DNA from: Aspidiotus rigidus
Taxonomy: Eukaryota > Arthropoda > Insecta > Hemiptera > Diaspididae
Length of the DNA stretch: 64,000 nt
Assembly (NCBI GenBank): GCA_035079385.1
Contig: JAVHKY010000054.1
Span: 11,695,501-11,759,500, forward strand
Direction: 5' to 3'
In this document: in pieces, positions 1 to 11,800 of the stretch
How positions within the stretch are numbered: the stretch's first letter is position 1
How the letters are laid out: each line of letters begins with the position of its first letter
The notes under the pieces: generated by a model
The model's database searches: none
What the model saw: the letters and a program-made list of their open reading frames with translations, nothing else
What the model was told of the DNA's origin: nothing
Made by a program: the position numbers and the translations under genes

Positions 1-551
1 TTTCTAATAATTAATTATATTAATTATTTAATCATTTATTTATTCAATTATCTAATTATTCAATTATTAATTAATTAATTATTTATTATTATTACGTGGG
101 GTGTACTCGCGAATTTCTGAATCACCCACGGGGTAGAGATTTTCTAATTATTTATTATATCAATTATTCAATTATTTATCTAATTATTTAATTATTAATT
201 CATTAATTAATTAATTATTTATTATTATTACGCGGGGTGTACACTCGCGAATTTCTGAATCACCCAAGGGGTAGAGATTTTCTAATTATTAATTATAATA
301 ATTATTTAATCATTTATTTATTTATTTAATTAAATAATTATTTATTTATTTAATTATTTAATATTATTTAATTATTAATCAATTATTTATTTATTATTAT
401 TACGTGGGGTGTACTCGCGAATTTCTGAATCACCCACGGGGTAGAGATTTTCTAATTATTTATTATATTAATTATTTAATTATTTATTTATCTAATTATT
501 TAATTACTTATTTATTTATTTAATTATTTAATTATTTATTCATTTATTCAT

Positions 552-586
<35 letters not shown>

Positions 587-2090
587 CTTATTTACTTATT
601 ATTAATTATTATTATTACGCGGGGTGTGCTCGCGGATTTCTGAATCACCCACGGGCTAGAGATTTCTCTTGGCGGGGGGGGGGGGGGAGGTATTCGCGAG
701 TTTCAAAATCGGGGTCCGGCGAGAGAAAATACATGGAACATGTCAAAACAAAAATTCTACATTTCAAAGTAAAGGAAATGAATCTTAGGGGTGGGTGTGT
801 ATCCTTGGTTTTTTACTATTTCCAGAGCGTCCCCGCGACTGGAGAATTTTCGGACCATTTTTTTCAAACTTAACGGACATGTTTACTGAAGAATTGACCT
901 AATTGATGAATGAAATACCAAAATTCACGGTTCTCCAGGGTGAAAAAGTGTTTTTTTTCCGACTTTTTGTCATGTCCAAAACGTTCCAGCGCCTAGAGAA
1001 TTTGTTGACCATTTTCTTCAAACTCGGCGTACATATTGACATATTCCATGACTTCTCTCTCGCCGGACCCCGATTTTGAAACTCGCGAGTACACCCCGCG
1101 TAATAATAATAAATAATTGATTAATTAATTAATAATTAAATAATTAAATAATCAAATAATTAAATATTTAAATAATTAAATAATTAAATAATTAAATAAT
1201 TAAATAATCAAATAATCAAATAATTAAATAATTAAATAAATAAATAAATAAATAATTAAATAATTAATATAATTAATAATTAGAAAATTTGTTCCATGTC
1301 TTTTCTCTCTCGCTGGCCCCCGATTTTGAAACTCGCGAGTACACCCCCCCTCCCCCCCGTCAAGAGAAATCTCTACCCCGTGGGTGATTCAGAAATTCGC
1401 GAGTACACCCCGCGTAATAATAATAAATAATTGATTAATTAATTAATAATTAAATAATTAAATAATCAAATAATTAAATATTTAAATAACTAAATAATTA
1501 AATAATTAAATAATAAAATAAATAAATAATTAAATAATTAAATAAATAAATAATTAAATATATAAATAAATAAATAAATAAATAATTGATTAAATAATTA
1601 AAATAATAATTGATATAATTAATAATTAGAAAATTTTCTAAGTCCCTCTTCCTATCATACATGGCTGGATAGTCGAAATTTTTCCAAGTCCCCTAGACTT
1701 GAATTGTCTCATACCATTCCAATACAACAGCGAGACAGGGGGCGAACGAGCGGAGCGAGTTCGCGCTACCCCCTGATTTTTAAACTCACGAGTACACCCC
1801 CCCTCCCCCCTTTCCCCTCCCCCCGTCAAGAGAGACCGTGCGTCCGTGCAAATCTCTACCCCGTGGGTGATTCATAAATTCGCGAGTACACCCCGCGTAA
1901 TAATAATAATAAATAAATAAATAATTAAATAATTAATATAATTAAATAAATAAATAATTAAATAATTGAATAATGAAATAATGAAATAATTTAATAATCA
2001 AATAATTAAATAATTAAATAACTAAATAATTAAATAAATATATAGTTAAATAATTAAATAATTAATATAATTATTAATTAGAAATATTTC
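1..2090. repeat. A+T-rich repeat field with CGCGGGGTGTACTCGCGAA blocks
   Basis: Long TTAATTATTT-type simple sequence is interrupted by a ~60-bp conserved block (TTATTATTACGCGGGGTGTA, CTCGCGAATTTCTGAATCAC, CCACGGGGTAGAGATTT). Plus-strand copies start near 90, 220, 400 and 612; reverse copies lie near 1095, 1420 and 1900. Plus copies recur at about 8085, 8620 and 8780. Poly-G/C runs (about 675-688, 1347-1358, 1800-1825) sit beside several blocks. No gene seen. Confidence 0.85.
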
Positions 2091-2440
2091 TAAGTCCCTC
2101 CTCCTATCATATATGGCTGGATAGTCGAAATTTTTCCAAGTCCCTTAGACTTGAATTGTCTCATACCACTCCAATACAACAGCCAGACAGGGGGCGAACG
2201 AGCGAAGCGAGTTCGCCCCACGAAAGTTGACACCTCAAAATATAGAACACCCACAATTACCTCAAAATATTTCTCATACAAGACTTATACGACGCCAAGA
2301 TAGGTAAAGGGGTAAACGAATAATATCTCACGAACACTTGACCTAGTAGAAGCCTAGACTGAAATATTTCAAGATGACTGAAATATAAAAGACATGGAAC
2401 ATGATCTTCATTTATTTGGCTATGCCAGAAAATTTTTCTT
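2085..2440 (+). repeat. Left arm of long inverted repeat
   Basis: Runs from CTCCTATCATATATGGCTGG through GGGGCGAACTCG-type sequence to AAAGACATGGAACATG and TATGCCAGAAAATTTT. It is matched in reverse at 7555-7995. Confidence 0.8.
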
Positions 2441-3410
2441 CTCTTTATGCGGTTTTATTTTATTTTTTTTTTTTCTGGTGAAAATTCAGTTTTCAGAGAG
2501 GGCAATAATTTCGAATTTTCGAAATTGTGATTTGTTGTCGAGTTTTTACATAAGAATTGACCTAATGATGAATGAAATATGAAAAATCGCAGTTCTCAAG
2601 GGTGAAAAAGTGGATTTTCTCATTTCTCTACTATTTCCAGATTGTTCCAGCGACTGGAGAATTTTTCAACTATTTTTCTCAATCTAACGTACTCCACCTA
2701 ATCGGTGGACGTGTTTACATGAGAATTGAACAAATCGATGAACGAAATACTAAAAATTTATTTTTGGCCTATCAACATTCCCATGTCATCCTCCGGAGGA
2801 GTGCGTATTTTTCAGCTCGATCATTGACTATTGATTTCTCGCGGTCTATTGCGGTAGCAGTCATAGTTCACCCCGCTATTCACGGAAAAATCACAGAAAT
2901 TCATTAAATATTGATTTTTTTGGGAATGTTTCACCTCACCGAGGACTATGGTACTCATGTATGTTGTAGCAGAGAGTATGGCGCTACAAATGAATGATTT
3001 TCCCCAGGTTCCCCCCCCCCCCCCGAATTTTTTTATTTGAGTTTGAAGGTTTGTTATTGCTAGAAACTAGGGAAAATATAAATGATTTTTTTTGAAAAAA
3101 AATACCATGGATGAACGTTTACATATACTAAAATGTCCTCAAGTTTCATTGCTGTGCGATCATTATTGCCTGAGATACAGCCATTTGGATTTTAGGCCTA
3201 AAGATGACTCTGCAGCCCATGTGAGTGAGCGGATGGGTCCAATTTTTTGGATTTCCAGTTTTCTCATTGGAAACAACATTTTGACGGACATTTGAAACAT
3301 TTTCCGACCAAAGCCATCCCCCCCCCCTTACCCGGCTAGACCTTTGTATTCTTCAATTTGACACGTTTCGATGTAAACAATTTCCTTTTTTTTTTTTTTT
3401 CCATCCCCAG
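2441..3410. other. Upstream of SLC17 exons; no gene recognised
   Basis: Presumed intron. Contains a diverged ~190-bp repeat unit (CTATTTCCAGA, CAGCGACTGGAGAATTTT) that also occurs at about 820-1010. ORFs here lack recognisable domains. Confidence 0.5.
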
Positions 3411-3655
3411 CTCTTTATGGGAGTGCTTGTGCGTTTTTTCTTCTCGGAATAACGCGAACGGACAATTTCACCGTCGTCATGAGTCTTTTGACGGCTACAA
3501 TCGTGATGAACAGCACCATTTATAACGGTCTTTTTTCAAATCACGCAGATTTATCGCCAAATTACGTTGGAATTCTGATGGGTTTGTCGAATACTATCGG
3601 CAATATATCTTCTCTACTTGCCCCACTTTTTGTAGGATTGGTTGTGACAGATCCG
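3411..3655 (+). CDS. SLC17-like exon a
   Basis: Acceptor CCATCCCCAG ends at 3410 and donor GTAATA starts at 3656. Reading from 3413 gives YGSACAFFLLGITRTDNF, then the SLC17 signature NHADLSPNYVGILMGLSNT and a following hydrophobic helix. Phase 1 at the start, phase 0 at the end. Confidence 0.88.
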
Positions 3656-4875
3656 GTAATATATTTTGGCGTGGACTGAGATCTTGAAATTATCCTTGAT
3701 TAAGATAATGTGTTACGTATATAATCTTTTAGGCAGATATCGACCAATGGAGTACAATTTTTCTCTTCGCCTCTTTTCTACTAGTCGCATGTAATACGGT
3801 GTATTTAATAATGGGCTCGTCAGAAATTCAGCCCTGGAATACTCCGAGTAATTTACATTTACAATTACAAAAAGGTAAGAGTTGAATTTTGTTCTTGAAA
3901 ATCCTGTACTGCTTCATATTGCCTCCATCTTTGTTTCCTAAAGGAATTTAAAAATAGAGCCTAGATTAAACAATTCCAGGTTAGATACCTGAGAGGGTGT
4001 AATGGCTTCAGTTACTCACTTTGTACTTTTTCCTCCATTTATTATCAATGAGAAGCTGAAGCCACTTTTGGTATAGATCTTGATTTGCTCATTCCGTAGA
4101 AGTTTGCTATATCGACTGAAGAAGATACTAGCTTACATTGTTCCTCAGGTATTATTTTCTGCCTGATGTCTAACGGAAAATGTAACAATTTTCAGATACA
4201 CCTGAACAGACTTTGGGATCTCGCAATCGACGATATATGGTGTCAGGTAAGATAGATGTGAGAATTACAAGAGTAATTCAAATACATAAGTATGTTTCAT
4301 ACCTACGGAAAATGCTAAGTGAAAATATATCTATTATTTTCAAATCTGTATTGATTCATTAATAAAAATATTCATTCCTTTACCTTTTCTCGCAAAGTGT
4401 TAAGGTACATAACAAATTACATAAAACAGAAAAATCATGCATAAGGTCAAGATTATAAATTTATAATTTACAAATTCACAAGTATACAGTGAACGTTTTT
4501 GACTCAACAGTCATTTTCAAACTTGTACTTGTAAATTTGTGAATTATATTCGTGACTTTGGCATAATTTTTTTATTTTATGTAATTTAAATTATGAGTCA
4601 CTCATTAGAACGTATTAATGGCATAGGCCCTATAACAAATTTTAATTTTAAAAATACTCACTTCAGATTGCAATGCTTGTAAACCAATGCTTAACTTTAA
4701 TAATCTAAAGCCCACTTTGAATTTTTATAATTATCTCAGAAAATTCATTTTTCCTAACTTCATAATTATTATAAGACCTTATCGCTTTTCAATAGTACTC
4801 TTTTTTTTTTCAGATGCAACAAATTATATCACCAAAATGCAGCATTATCCGCAAAAACATCGAAATAGTATTTGA
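3411..4875 (+). CDS. SLC17-family anion/phosphate transporter, 3' end (last four coding exons)
   Basis: C-terminal part of a major-facilitator transporter of the SLC17 group (sialin, vesicular glutamate and Na/phosphate transporter relatives), a polytopic membrane protein. Joined exons are 3411-3655, 3733-3874, 4196-4246 and 4814-4875 with phases 0, 1, 1; introns are 77, 321 and 567 nt with GT..AG ends. Family marks seen are NHADLSPNYVGILMGLSNT (the loop and helix conserved as 'N..D.APRYAGILMGISNT') and the terminal GSSEIQPWN. The first exon follows a long pyrimidine tract and CAG at 3410 and begins mid-codon, so earlier exons must exist. None was recognised in 1-3410, so they are probably outside the window. 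The last two exons encode a poorly conserved tail; without them the frame would end soon after 3874 (KGKS, stop). The SLC17 call is firm, the exact subfamily is not. Confidence 0.85.
3733..3874 (+). CDS. SLC17-like exon b
   Basis: Acceptor TTTTAG ends at 3732; donor GTAAGA at 3875. Encodes the last transmembrane helix (WSTIFLFASFLLVACNTVYLI) followed by GSSEIQPWN, the near-universal end of SLC17 proteins. Confidence 0.88.
4196..4246 (+). CDS. SLC17-like exon c (tail)
   Basis: A 51-nt exon with acceptor TTTTCAG and donor GTAAGA. It keeps phase 1 and encodes DTPEQTLGSRNRRYMVS. No conserved motif is present, so support is splice sites and phase only. Confidence 0.55.
4814..4875 (+). CDS. SLC17-like terminal exon d
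   Basis: Follows a T-run and CAG at 4813. Phase 1 joins exon c and gives ATNYITKMQHYPQKHRNSI then TGA at 4873-4875. Supported by splice site and phase only. Confidence 0.5.
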
Positions 4876-5689
4876 GATGTTCATCCGACGTAAGTGTTGT
4901 TTTCGAATTTTGAAAAAAATATCAAAGATGAAGAGTTTCGTCGATATTGAACTTTAATCATCGAGCTTCCAAGACTTGAGCTAGCAAGCATAATACAGGA
5001 ATCTCAAAATTCGAGGACTCCTAAGTTCCGCTATTTGGTCTGTTTGTGATGTATAAAAAAATTGACTCTACTGTCTTCTCCACTATTTTCAAATGCTCGA
5101 CATGTTTGTTAGATCTAATAGAAATGTGGTGCCTAAAAAATTTGTTTTTTCTTTTATCAGCGCTCAAGAATTATTTTTATTGGTTCGAGTATCAACAACA
5201 AGAGTTCGTACAAATATTTAGTTCACATTATGTCTCGTCTCCACTTCTGAGTTCCTAAGTTTAGAGTATAGATCTACGCTTTTATTCGATGATATTTGTC
5301 CAAAGAGATTTTTCTATCTTTTAGAGTCTTCTCCATTTTTTTTCTTGTTACCTACCTCTTTCAAAACCTTTCTTGACTTGGTAATGTAAGTAGATCGAAA
5401 GAGACGAATGGTTGTTATAATGATGATCACAAAAGAAAAACAGATCTGAATAATTAATAATTTTCGTGTTATAAAATCGTCAATACATCGAGAGGACAAA
5501 TTTCAATCACGACCAAAAAAGAACCAATGGTAACATCTACTTACCTAATAAAATACATTTGATCTTTTACAGTCTGTATAGAAATATACGAAAATAAAAT
5601 TGCTTAAAAACTAAGTTATAATGAAAAACATACAATGGGGCAGACAGATGAATACTTGTACAAAAAATTGAGTTGGAAAGAAAAAGAAA
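4876..5689. other. Convergent 3' intergenic region / overlapping 3' UTRs
   Basis: No gene between the SLC17 stop and the SLC12 stop. AATAAA hexamers for the + strand transcript are at 5547-5552 and 5593-5598. The reverse hexamer TTTATT, serving the - strand gene, is at 5281-5286. If used, the two 3' UTRs overlap by about 300 bp. Confidence 0.5.
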
Positions 5690-5825
5690 TTACGAATAAA
5701 ATGTTAATACAGGCGTATGATTTCCTCGAACCAATAAAAATGGTGGCATATCCGACGTCAATACTTCCAACCATGCGGTATAAACAGCTGCTGATACGAC
5801 GCTTTTCCGCGGCATTGGTAAAGAC
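5690..5825 (-). CDS. SLC12 terminal coding exon 18
   Basis: Residues 974-1018. [20 protein letters not shown], then [15 protein letters not shown] and TAA, the invariant end of NKCC/NCC proteins. Lies 3.9 kb from exon 17 beyond a repeat-filled intron. Confidence 0.95.
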
Positions 5826-8800
5826 CTAAAAAAAAAAAATGAAATTTAGTTTATAATGCCAGAAATGTTAATGTTCTGAAACCGGAAACTGTAGCATAGG
5901 ATGCGAAATTGTTTTCAAAAAAGAGTATTTTCTTGATTAATTTTATACCATAGAACTGATATATGGAAAGAATCTGCTGGAAGGAAATGCAAAATGGTTG
6001 TTGAGTAACTTGTAAGACATGGAAATTCGTTTTGGTCTAACAACTTTTTTAAAAAATCGATAAATATTCTATTTCTCGTCAATATGGAATAAAGTTGTAC
6101 TCGTTGTACAAACAATATTCAAGTTGTCCAGAATTTTTTTTCCCCTCAAGAAAAAGAAAATAATGATTATAATAATAGAACAATTCTTACAGTTATCATT
6201 CTGTCAAAAAAAAAAGCTTACTTTAGTTAATTTGAACAAGCGAGTAGGTACGTCACTTTACAGACAAATTATTCCTAAAAATTATTTTCAAATTGAATCA
6301 ATACATTCATGCATTTTATTTTTATGGTTGTACATGTACTCAAACTGTGGTTTTTGTATTTCGCTACTCTCTTTTGAGTACCTATATTACCCTTTTAAAT
6401 TATTTTCAAACTTTTTTTGATAATTTAAAATTATTTTGCACATTATTCAACTCTAGACCGACTGTGTCGCCAGTTTCTGCTTTAAAATTTGTTTTAAAAA
6501 AGTTTTTTCGAAAGCCTTTCACAAAGCAATAAAGATAGAAATAACTTCAGCTTAGGTAAGAAATAAAATCAACAAATAAAAAATATTGACCGTTAATGTT
6601 AGCGGTTGGAATTCAGAATTGCAGGAAAAAAAAAAAAAAAAAACTGGTTGGTTTTGAAAAACAGATTTTATGTTTTAAGAATATTTTGAATTATGGTTTC
6701 TAATTCTTTATTCAAAGTGTGTTTTAAATGTTTTAAACATTGTTTAAAACTGTTCTACATATTTTATCTATTGATTAAGACATATTTTTGAAGTTTGATC
6801 GATCGTTTTAAACACATTTCAAATGTTTTTCAACATTCTTTAATTTTTTTTTTTTTTTTTTTTTTCAAACCACTTCAACCCTGGAAGAATCATATTAGTT
6901 TTTATTGATAAGCATGATTATAAATTTATAATGAAAGTAGGGGAAAAAACAAGGTTTCTAATGTTTCTTAGTGTATTGAAAAACCACACATTTTGAACAT
7001 ATTTTTGTTTAAAACACAATTTTTACTTTTTTTTTTTATTTTTTTTAAATTTTTTTTTATTTTAATTAACGAGCTACTAGCAGCCTGCCTTCAGGGCTAT
7101 GAGCTCGGCTAGATTGTGTTTTTTGTATATTCTAAACACGTTTTAAAAAATCGTAGCTTAAAATATCGCAACCTTCAGTTGGGTGAAGTTATAGAAGTCG
7201 ATGGTTTGTTAATAAGTTGAGTCTATGCATTCAGAGTTGTTTTTCAGTGCCAGGTATATCTAGTAGAAGGATTTTTGAGGGTGGATCGGGTAGGTTGAAA
7301 ACCCGGACCAGAGATAAAGTGTTCTTCTGTCAAATTATCCTGGAAACAGTGAGGATACGATTGTGGGCCAAAATTTGCTAAAAGGTGGGTATGAGCCAAA
7401 AGAGTATGACCTACTTTCAGCCGAGCTAAGACGATTTCCTTCTGTCTCGAATATCTGTGAAATGAAGACCAGGTCGTGGGTTTGCCTTTACTTTTTCTCA
7501 ATTTGTGTTATTAGTTAGATCTTCCTAAGAGGAGAACCAACGTTGTGAAAAAAAAAAAATTTTCTGGCATAGCCAAATAAATGAAAATCATGTTCCATGT
7601 CTTTTATATTTTATCAGTCATCTTGAAATATTTCAGTCTAGGCTTCTACTAGGTCAAGTGTTCGTGAGATATTATTCGTTTACCCCTTTACCTATCTTGG
7701 CGTCGTATAAGTCTTGTATGAGAAATATTTTGAGGTAATTGTGGGTGTTCTATATTTTGAGGTATCAACTTTCGTGGGGCGAACGAGCGATCTCGCTGTT
7801 GTATTGGAATGGTATGAGAAAATTCAAGTCGTTTTTGAGAAATATGAGGTAGCGCGAACTCGCTCCGCTCGTTCGCCCCCTGTCTCGCTGTTGTGTTGGA
7901 ATGGTATGAGACAATTCAAGTCTAGGGGACTTGGAAAAATTTCGACTATCCAGCCATATATGATAGGAAGAGGGACTTGGAAAATTTTCTAATTATTAAT
8001 TATATTAATTATTCAATTATTTATTTATTTAATTATTTAATTATTAATTAATTAATTAATTAATTATTTATTTATTATTATTACGCGGGGTGTACTCGCG
8101 AATTTCTGAATCACCCAAGGGGTAGAGATTTTCTAATTATTAATTATATTAATTATTTAATCATTTATTTATTTATTTATTTAATTAAATAATTATTTAA
8201 TTATTAATTATATTAATTATTTATTTATTTATTATTAATTACACTACACAACAAAAAAAAAAAATTGAAAACCACATGAACGAAATAATACGGTTCTAGA
8301 AGTATTTTCGACGCTGATCACGATGCCGTTGTCCGTTTTTCAAGTTTTGGCTCGGTTTTCGAGAAATGATCAAATCAAATTACCGCGATTCATTGCGACG
8401 CGCGGCGTATGTTACCCAGCTATCGAATTTCGCGAGAACGGGAACATACACTGCGCGCCGCAACGAATCGCGGGAATTGGATTTGATCATTTCTCGAAAA
8501 CTGAGCCAAATTTTGAAAAACGGGCAACGGCATCGTGATCAGCGTCGAAAATACTTCTAGAATCATAATATTTCGTTCATGTGGTTTTCAATTTTTTTTT
8601 TTTTGTGTAGTCTTATTATTATTACGCGGGGTGTACTCGCGAATTTCTGAATCACCCACGGGGTAGAGATTTTCTAATTATCAACTATATTAATTATTTA
8701 ATCATTTATTTATTTAATTATTTATTTATTTAATTTAATTATTATTATTTAATTATTAATTAATTAATTATTTATTATTATTACGCGGGGTGTACTCGCA

Positions 8801-11800
8801 AATTTCTGAATCACCCACGTGGTAGAGATTTCTATTGACGGGGGGGGGAGGGGGGTGTACTCGCGAGTTTCAAAATCGGGGTCCGGCGAGAGAAAAGACA
8901 TGGAACATGTCAATAGTAAGTTTAATATACTTTCAGATCTTCAGACGGTGAAAGAATAGGGTCCGTTTTTTTAGGAAGGAATGTTGCTTGTTTGGCTGCA
9001 TTGTCTACTGGATCATGGGACGGGAAGCCAACATGGCCAGGACCCAAGTCATCATGATATGAGAGTTTATCAATTTAGTTAAATGAAGATCAAAAAATAT
9101 ACGTTGAAGTGAGAGGTTAGTTCAGAAGGGATCGGTGATGGCTCTTAGAGACGAGAGGGGGGTCAGCTGAAAAGGTTGTAGTTGAGCAATTTGAGATATG
9201 CAGGTGGAATTCCAATAAATTTAGCAATATTTATACTGACGCTGAATTTTACATCCAGCTAGCTTCTATTTTGCCGTTAATGAAAAATTTGTAGACAGTT
9301 TTTAAACTTGATGGAACAGAAATTAGATTGAAAGATGAAACACTGACTATACTCTATTGTTACAAAAGTAACTTTTCGATACCATCAGTATTATCTTCGG
9401 ACCTCCATATGACGTTTTATGGTCATATTTTGAATCGTCTGTCAGACGCATACTACAATTCGCGAAGTAGAAACAAAGCACGGCTTTGGTGACCAAAGCC
9501 AAAATTCGTCAAGAAGTTTTGCATTTTGTTATCGATAAATTGAATTATTTATTTTAGGAACTGTGGTAAAGTTTAGCCGGATATCCGGGATAGAGAAAAG
9601 GGTATAGGTAGTTCTTTGATAAGAGGAAGATCTAAAATTTTGAATGAATAATTTAAAAAAAATTTAAGTCACGAAGAAAATCTTTATACGTATTTGATAG
9701 CATAAAATTGTTGTATACTTACATTACTATCAGAGATGAATCCTTTGAATGTTCCATTAGCAATTCCCTCAGTCTAAGTTGTCTATTAGTTTTCTCTTCT
9801 AAAATTTTCAATTCTTCTTCCGAAACGAATACTTCTGCAAATAGTCAATTTTCTATGTTACAATTTATTATTATTTTTTTTATCATACTTTACGACCCCC
9901 CTATGATTTTAAAATTTTCGGGATATCTTGATCTGAAATTAGTAAGGGCGAAGAGTTCACAGCAAGTGCAAACTAAGATCTTTAAATTAAAAATAAGGAC
10001 CAGGAAAAATAGCAATCTGGGACTCGACCTTTACATGGTTAAAAAAGAGCTATGGCTGAGCCCCCCTTCATGAAATCATCAGAAGCGTGAAAAAATGTCG
10101 ACCTTAGAAATCAACGAGTAAAGACTCCAACTTCCTCGGTGAATCTGTTGACCTGACAATCGAGACTTAGAAGAATTTCAAATTTGAGTCTTGATTTATA
10201 TCTAGATGGTAGAAGAAAAGGTAAGATCCTAAATTTTCAGGAGAAGACATCTTTTAAAACTTGGAAAAAACTCGACCTTGAACTTGATCAACAGAGGAAG
10301 TGACCCTTTGCGAACTTACTGAGCTTGCCTATCGATCTATATTAAGAACCGAGGAAACTTTCAACTTAGGAACTCGACCTCTACATGATATGGTAGAAGA
10401 GGAAACTAAGGCCACTAAATCTAATGACAGCTGACCTCGTAAAGGAAATATTTCATCCCACCTATTCAAGAGATGAATATTCAGAAATTTCTACTTACTC
10501 GAATTCGGATCTTTCGTGTACGGTTCTATTAAACTGTCGAAAAATTTCCTTGTTTCAGGTTTCAAAGGTTTTTCTACTTCACTTAACATTTCAAGACTAG
10601 AATAATGTATTCGAAATTTCGCCAGAAGATGTGCCATGCTACAAACGATACAATTAAAAAAGTAAAAATTACAATTTATTGTTAGGTACTGGTAGCCTAC
10701 ACCTGAATCTGTAGGTATTGTAGTCAATTTTACCTTTGATATTCCACATTGATTTGACTTTTATCGTTACTCAGGGTGAAGATTCGAAGTTTACTATTCG
10801 ACCAAATACTTCTTGTATTTAAAATATACGGTAACAACATAGTTAGACCTGTTGATAAAGAAAATCTGAATTAATGGGTTGATTTTTGGACAGTTAATCA
10901 ATCATTGGATCCGACTTGATCTGGACAGGCTCAATCTTATGTGGTCGTTTCTCCGATTTTTTCAAAACATTATTACAAATTATGAACATAGGTACTTCAA
11001 CTCTTCGGAGTGAAAGACAACTTTTGGTGTTTCATCTTCTCTTACATCTTTGACAAAACCCCGAGCTTTCAACTTTCCTACTTCTCAGTCCATTCTACAA
11101 TTTCTTGTCATTTGCCTATTCCTGGCTGTATTCTAAACACTTCTTTTGGCATTGGTGCGCGTTTGCGACAACCTCCTGTGCCTACCCTCACAGTTGAAGG
11201 AATACAGCGATACTTTTTGCAGCGCCAGTGGCCTCGCGATCGAGTCGCAAATTCAATTCTAGTGGCACTTGGTTCAATGACAATATCCGTACTTTCAACT
11301 TGCTTGCTTCTGAAACCCGAGTTGTTGAAATTCGGAGGACTTTTTATTTTTCCAACGAAATAAAAAAATTCTTTTTTTCTCGCGCCTTTATCTCTTGTGT
11401 ACATCGATAGAGCACAGATCTCTGCTGCAGGCTATTTTATGCTTACCTCCATCATCGTACAACCACCACACGTCAATAATACCACGTTTCAGCTTCGATC
11501 TGAATACTGATAACATTAACTTTTCGTCCTTACAAATACCGGCGTTTCTGAAAGAGAACAATTTCCCTTATCAAAAGAGTGATCTTCATTTGTGCCGTTG
11601 GATATTTAAAAATATTTACTCTTTATCAACCGTCTTATCCGATTCCGTATTCTTTGCAATTTCTTTGATATTCGATTTCTTGTCAGAGTCCAAATATCGT
11701 CTCAGAGGACAGGGACTTTCACGAGGCATCGTACCGGTGAAACAACTGGCGACTGTAGTCAAAATGAATACAGAGCACATTATAGAATTAATAGGGTCTA

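Noticed and set aside
11108..11424. Frame reading [13 protein letters not shown] as SLC12 exon 15
   Set aside because: It superficially resembles 'CKIRVFIGGKI' but leaves no phase-compatible junction to exon 16; 10848-10734 matches the family precisely and fits both phases.
11753..11797. Earlier acceptor for SLC12 exon 13
   Set aside because: It would make a 31-nt intron and add a hydrophobic stretch in a cytosolic linker; the downstream CTACAG gives a normal 76-nt intron in the same phase.
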